Position numbers and translations under genes: made by a program
Assembly (NCBI GenBank): GCA_016125335.1
Contig: WGLY01000004.1
Location: 82,677 to 146,676 of the forward strand
From: Frankiales bacterium
Lineage (GTDB): Bacteria; Actinomycetota; Actinomycetes; S36-B12; CAIYMF01
Length of the DNA stretch: 64,000 nt
Direction of reading: 5' to 3'
Notes under the pieces: generated by a model
Told to the model about the DNA's origin: nothing
The model's input: the letters and a program-made list of their open reading frames with translations, nothing else
The model's database searches: none
Shown: piece by piece, positions 63,559-64,000 of the stretch
How positions within the stretch are numbered: position 1 is the first letter of the stretch
How the letters are laid out: each line of letters opens with the position of its first letter

Positions 63559-64000
63559 TCAGAACGGTGGGCGCTCCGGAGGGTCACCGTCGCGCGTGAC
63601 CTCGCCGGGACCGGGATCCGAGGGCCCGGCGGCATCCGGGCGTGCCGGGGCGACACCCGGTGACGCTGGTCGCGCGACGGACGGGGTCCGTGGCGGTGGT
63701 GGTTCCAGCACCGATGGGGCGGGGATACGGATGCGCTGTCGCCATCGGGTGACCCAGGTGCCGGATCCGTCGGCGGCGGAGTCCTCGATGGTGGCGTGCC
63801 CGGCGGTCTTGACCTGGTGGCAGCGCGAGCACAGCCCGCCGCAGTTGGCGGTGTCGCTCGCGCCTTCGGGGTACGGGAGGGCGTGGTCCATCTCCTGCGC
63901 GCGGCGGGTGCACCCGGGACGGCGGCAGATGGGGTCGCGGTGCACCACGTGCTCACGAAGCGGACCGGGGAGGTACTGCCTGGTGCCGTAGTCGAGCAGG
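63559..64000 (-). CDS. HNH endonuclease (DUF222-type), C-terminal part
   Basis: The last 147 codons of a gene running off the right edge. The HNH motif is visible: CRRPGCTRRAQEMDHALPYPEG with the DH pair, TANCGGLCSRCHQVKT with the Asn and CxxCH. The C-terminal 60 residues are Pro/Arg-rich and disordered. Actinobacteria carry many DUF222-HNH copies; some are phage- or repeat-associated. The N-terminal DUF222 region is outside the window. Confidence 0.85.
   Translation of the reverse strand, partial: LLDYGTRQYLPGPLREHVVHRDPICRRPGCTRRAQEMDHALPYPEGASDTANCGGLCSRCHQVKTAGHATIEDSAADGSGTWVTRWRQRIRIPAPSVLEPPPPRTPSVARPASPGVAPARPDAAGPSDPGPGEVTRDGDPPERPPF

Overview
The window comes from a high-GC actinobacterium. 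Evidence: pervasive G/C third positions, many GTG starts, four-base start/stop overlaps, a SigA/HrdB-type sigma factor with a Lys/Ala-rich N-terminus, an actinobacterial ParE, a DUF7455 protein, F420-type LLM oxidoreductases, and a SARP-family regulator. I cannot assign a genus.

1-13,979: an aromatic catabolic locus made of two divergent operons. The minus-strand operon (6060 to beyond base 1) encodes two tandem catechol 2,3-dioxygenases, a histidine-type phosphatase, a two-subunit phosphotransferase resembling phenylphosphate synthase (363 aa ATP-grasp subunit, 603 aa phosphohistidine subunit), and the first 18 codons of a Rieske oxygenase. The plus-strand operon (6143 to 13,979) encodes an unknown protein, an IclR regulator, and the 4-oxalocrotonate branch of meta-cleavage (hydratase, acylating acetaldehyde dehydrogenase, aldolase, decarboxylase, tautomerase, semialdehyde dehydrogenase). 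It ends with a Rieske ferredoxin and a HAD hydrolase. A nested palindrome sits between the operons. My inference is a pathway in which a phenolic substrate is phosphorylated, oxidised, dephosphorylated and then ring-cleaved.

13,987-19,946: a small membrane protein, parE, a DUF7455 protein, a conserved membrane protein and formate-tetrahydrofolate ligase. 20,013-31,322: accessory genes, including a deacetylase, an SDR operon, a secreted phosphoesterase, a truncated globin, an MFS-cyclic-nucleotide-binding fusion, small stress-type proteins (SRPBCC, DUF6328, DUF4242, hemerythrin), one intact and one truncated LLM oxidoreductase, and an SDR.

31,332-36,323: a 1470-residue SARP-STAND-WD40 regulator diverges from a small membrane-anchored repeat protein. 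Between them lie heptamer repeats at 11-bp spacing, the layout of SARP operators. 36,469-48,388: a Gfo/Idh/MocA-hydrolase operon, an ABC exporter, a wax ester synthase/DGAT, a two-component system, and a membrane protein/lipoprotein pair.

48,389-53,440: a sparsely coding stretch with lipoproteins, a collagen-like protein, a broken serine protease, an RCC1-repeat fragment and a degenerate zinc-ribbon protein. It looks like a decaying insertion beside sigA. 53,441-64,000: sigA and housekeeping or hypothetical genes (HhH-GPD, universal stress protein, EAL-like, DUF4192, DinB, acyltransferase, VOC, GNAT, DUF1905), a frameshifted membrane gene and the 3' part of an HNH endonuclease gene.
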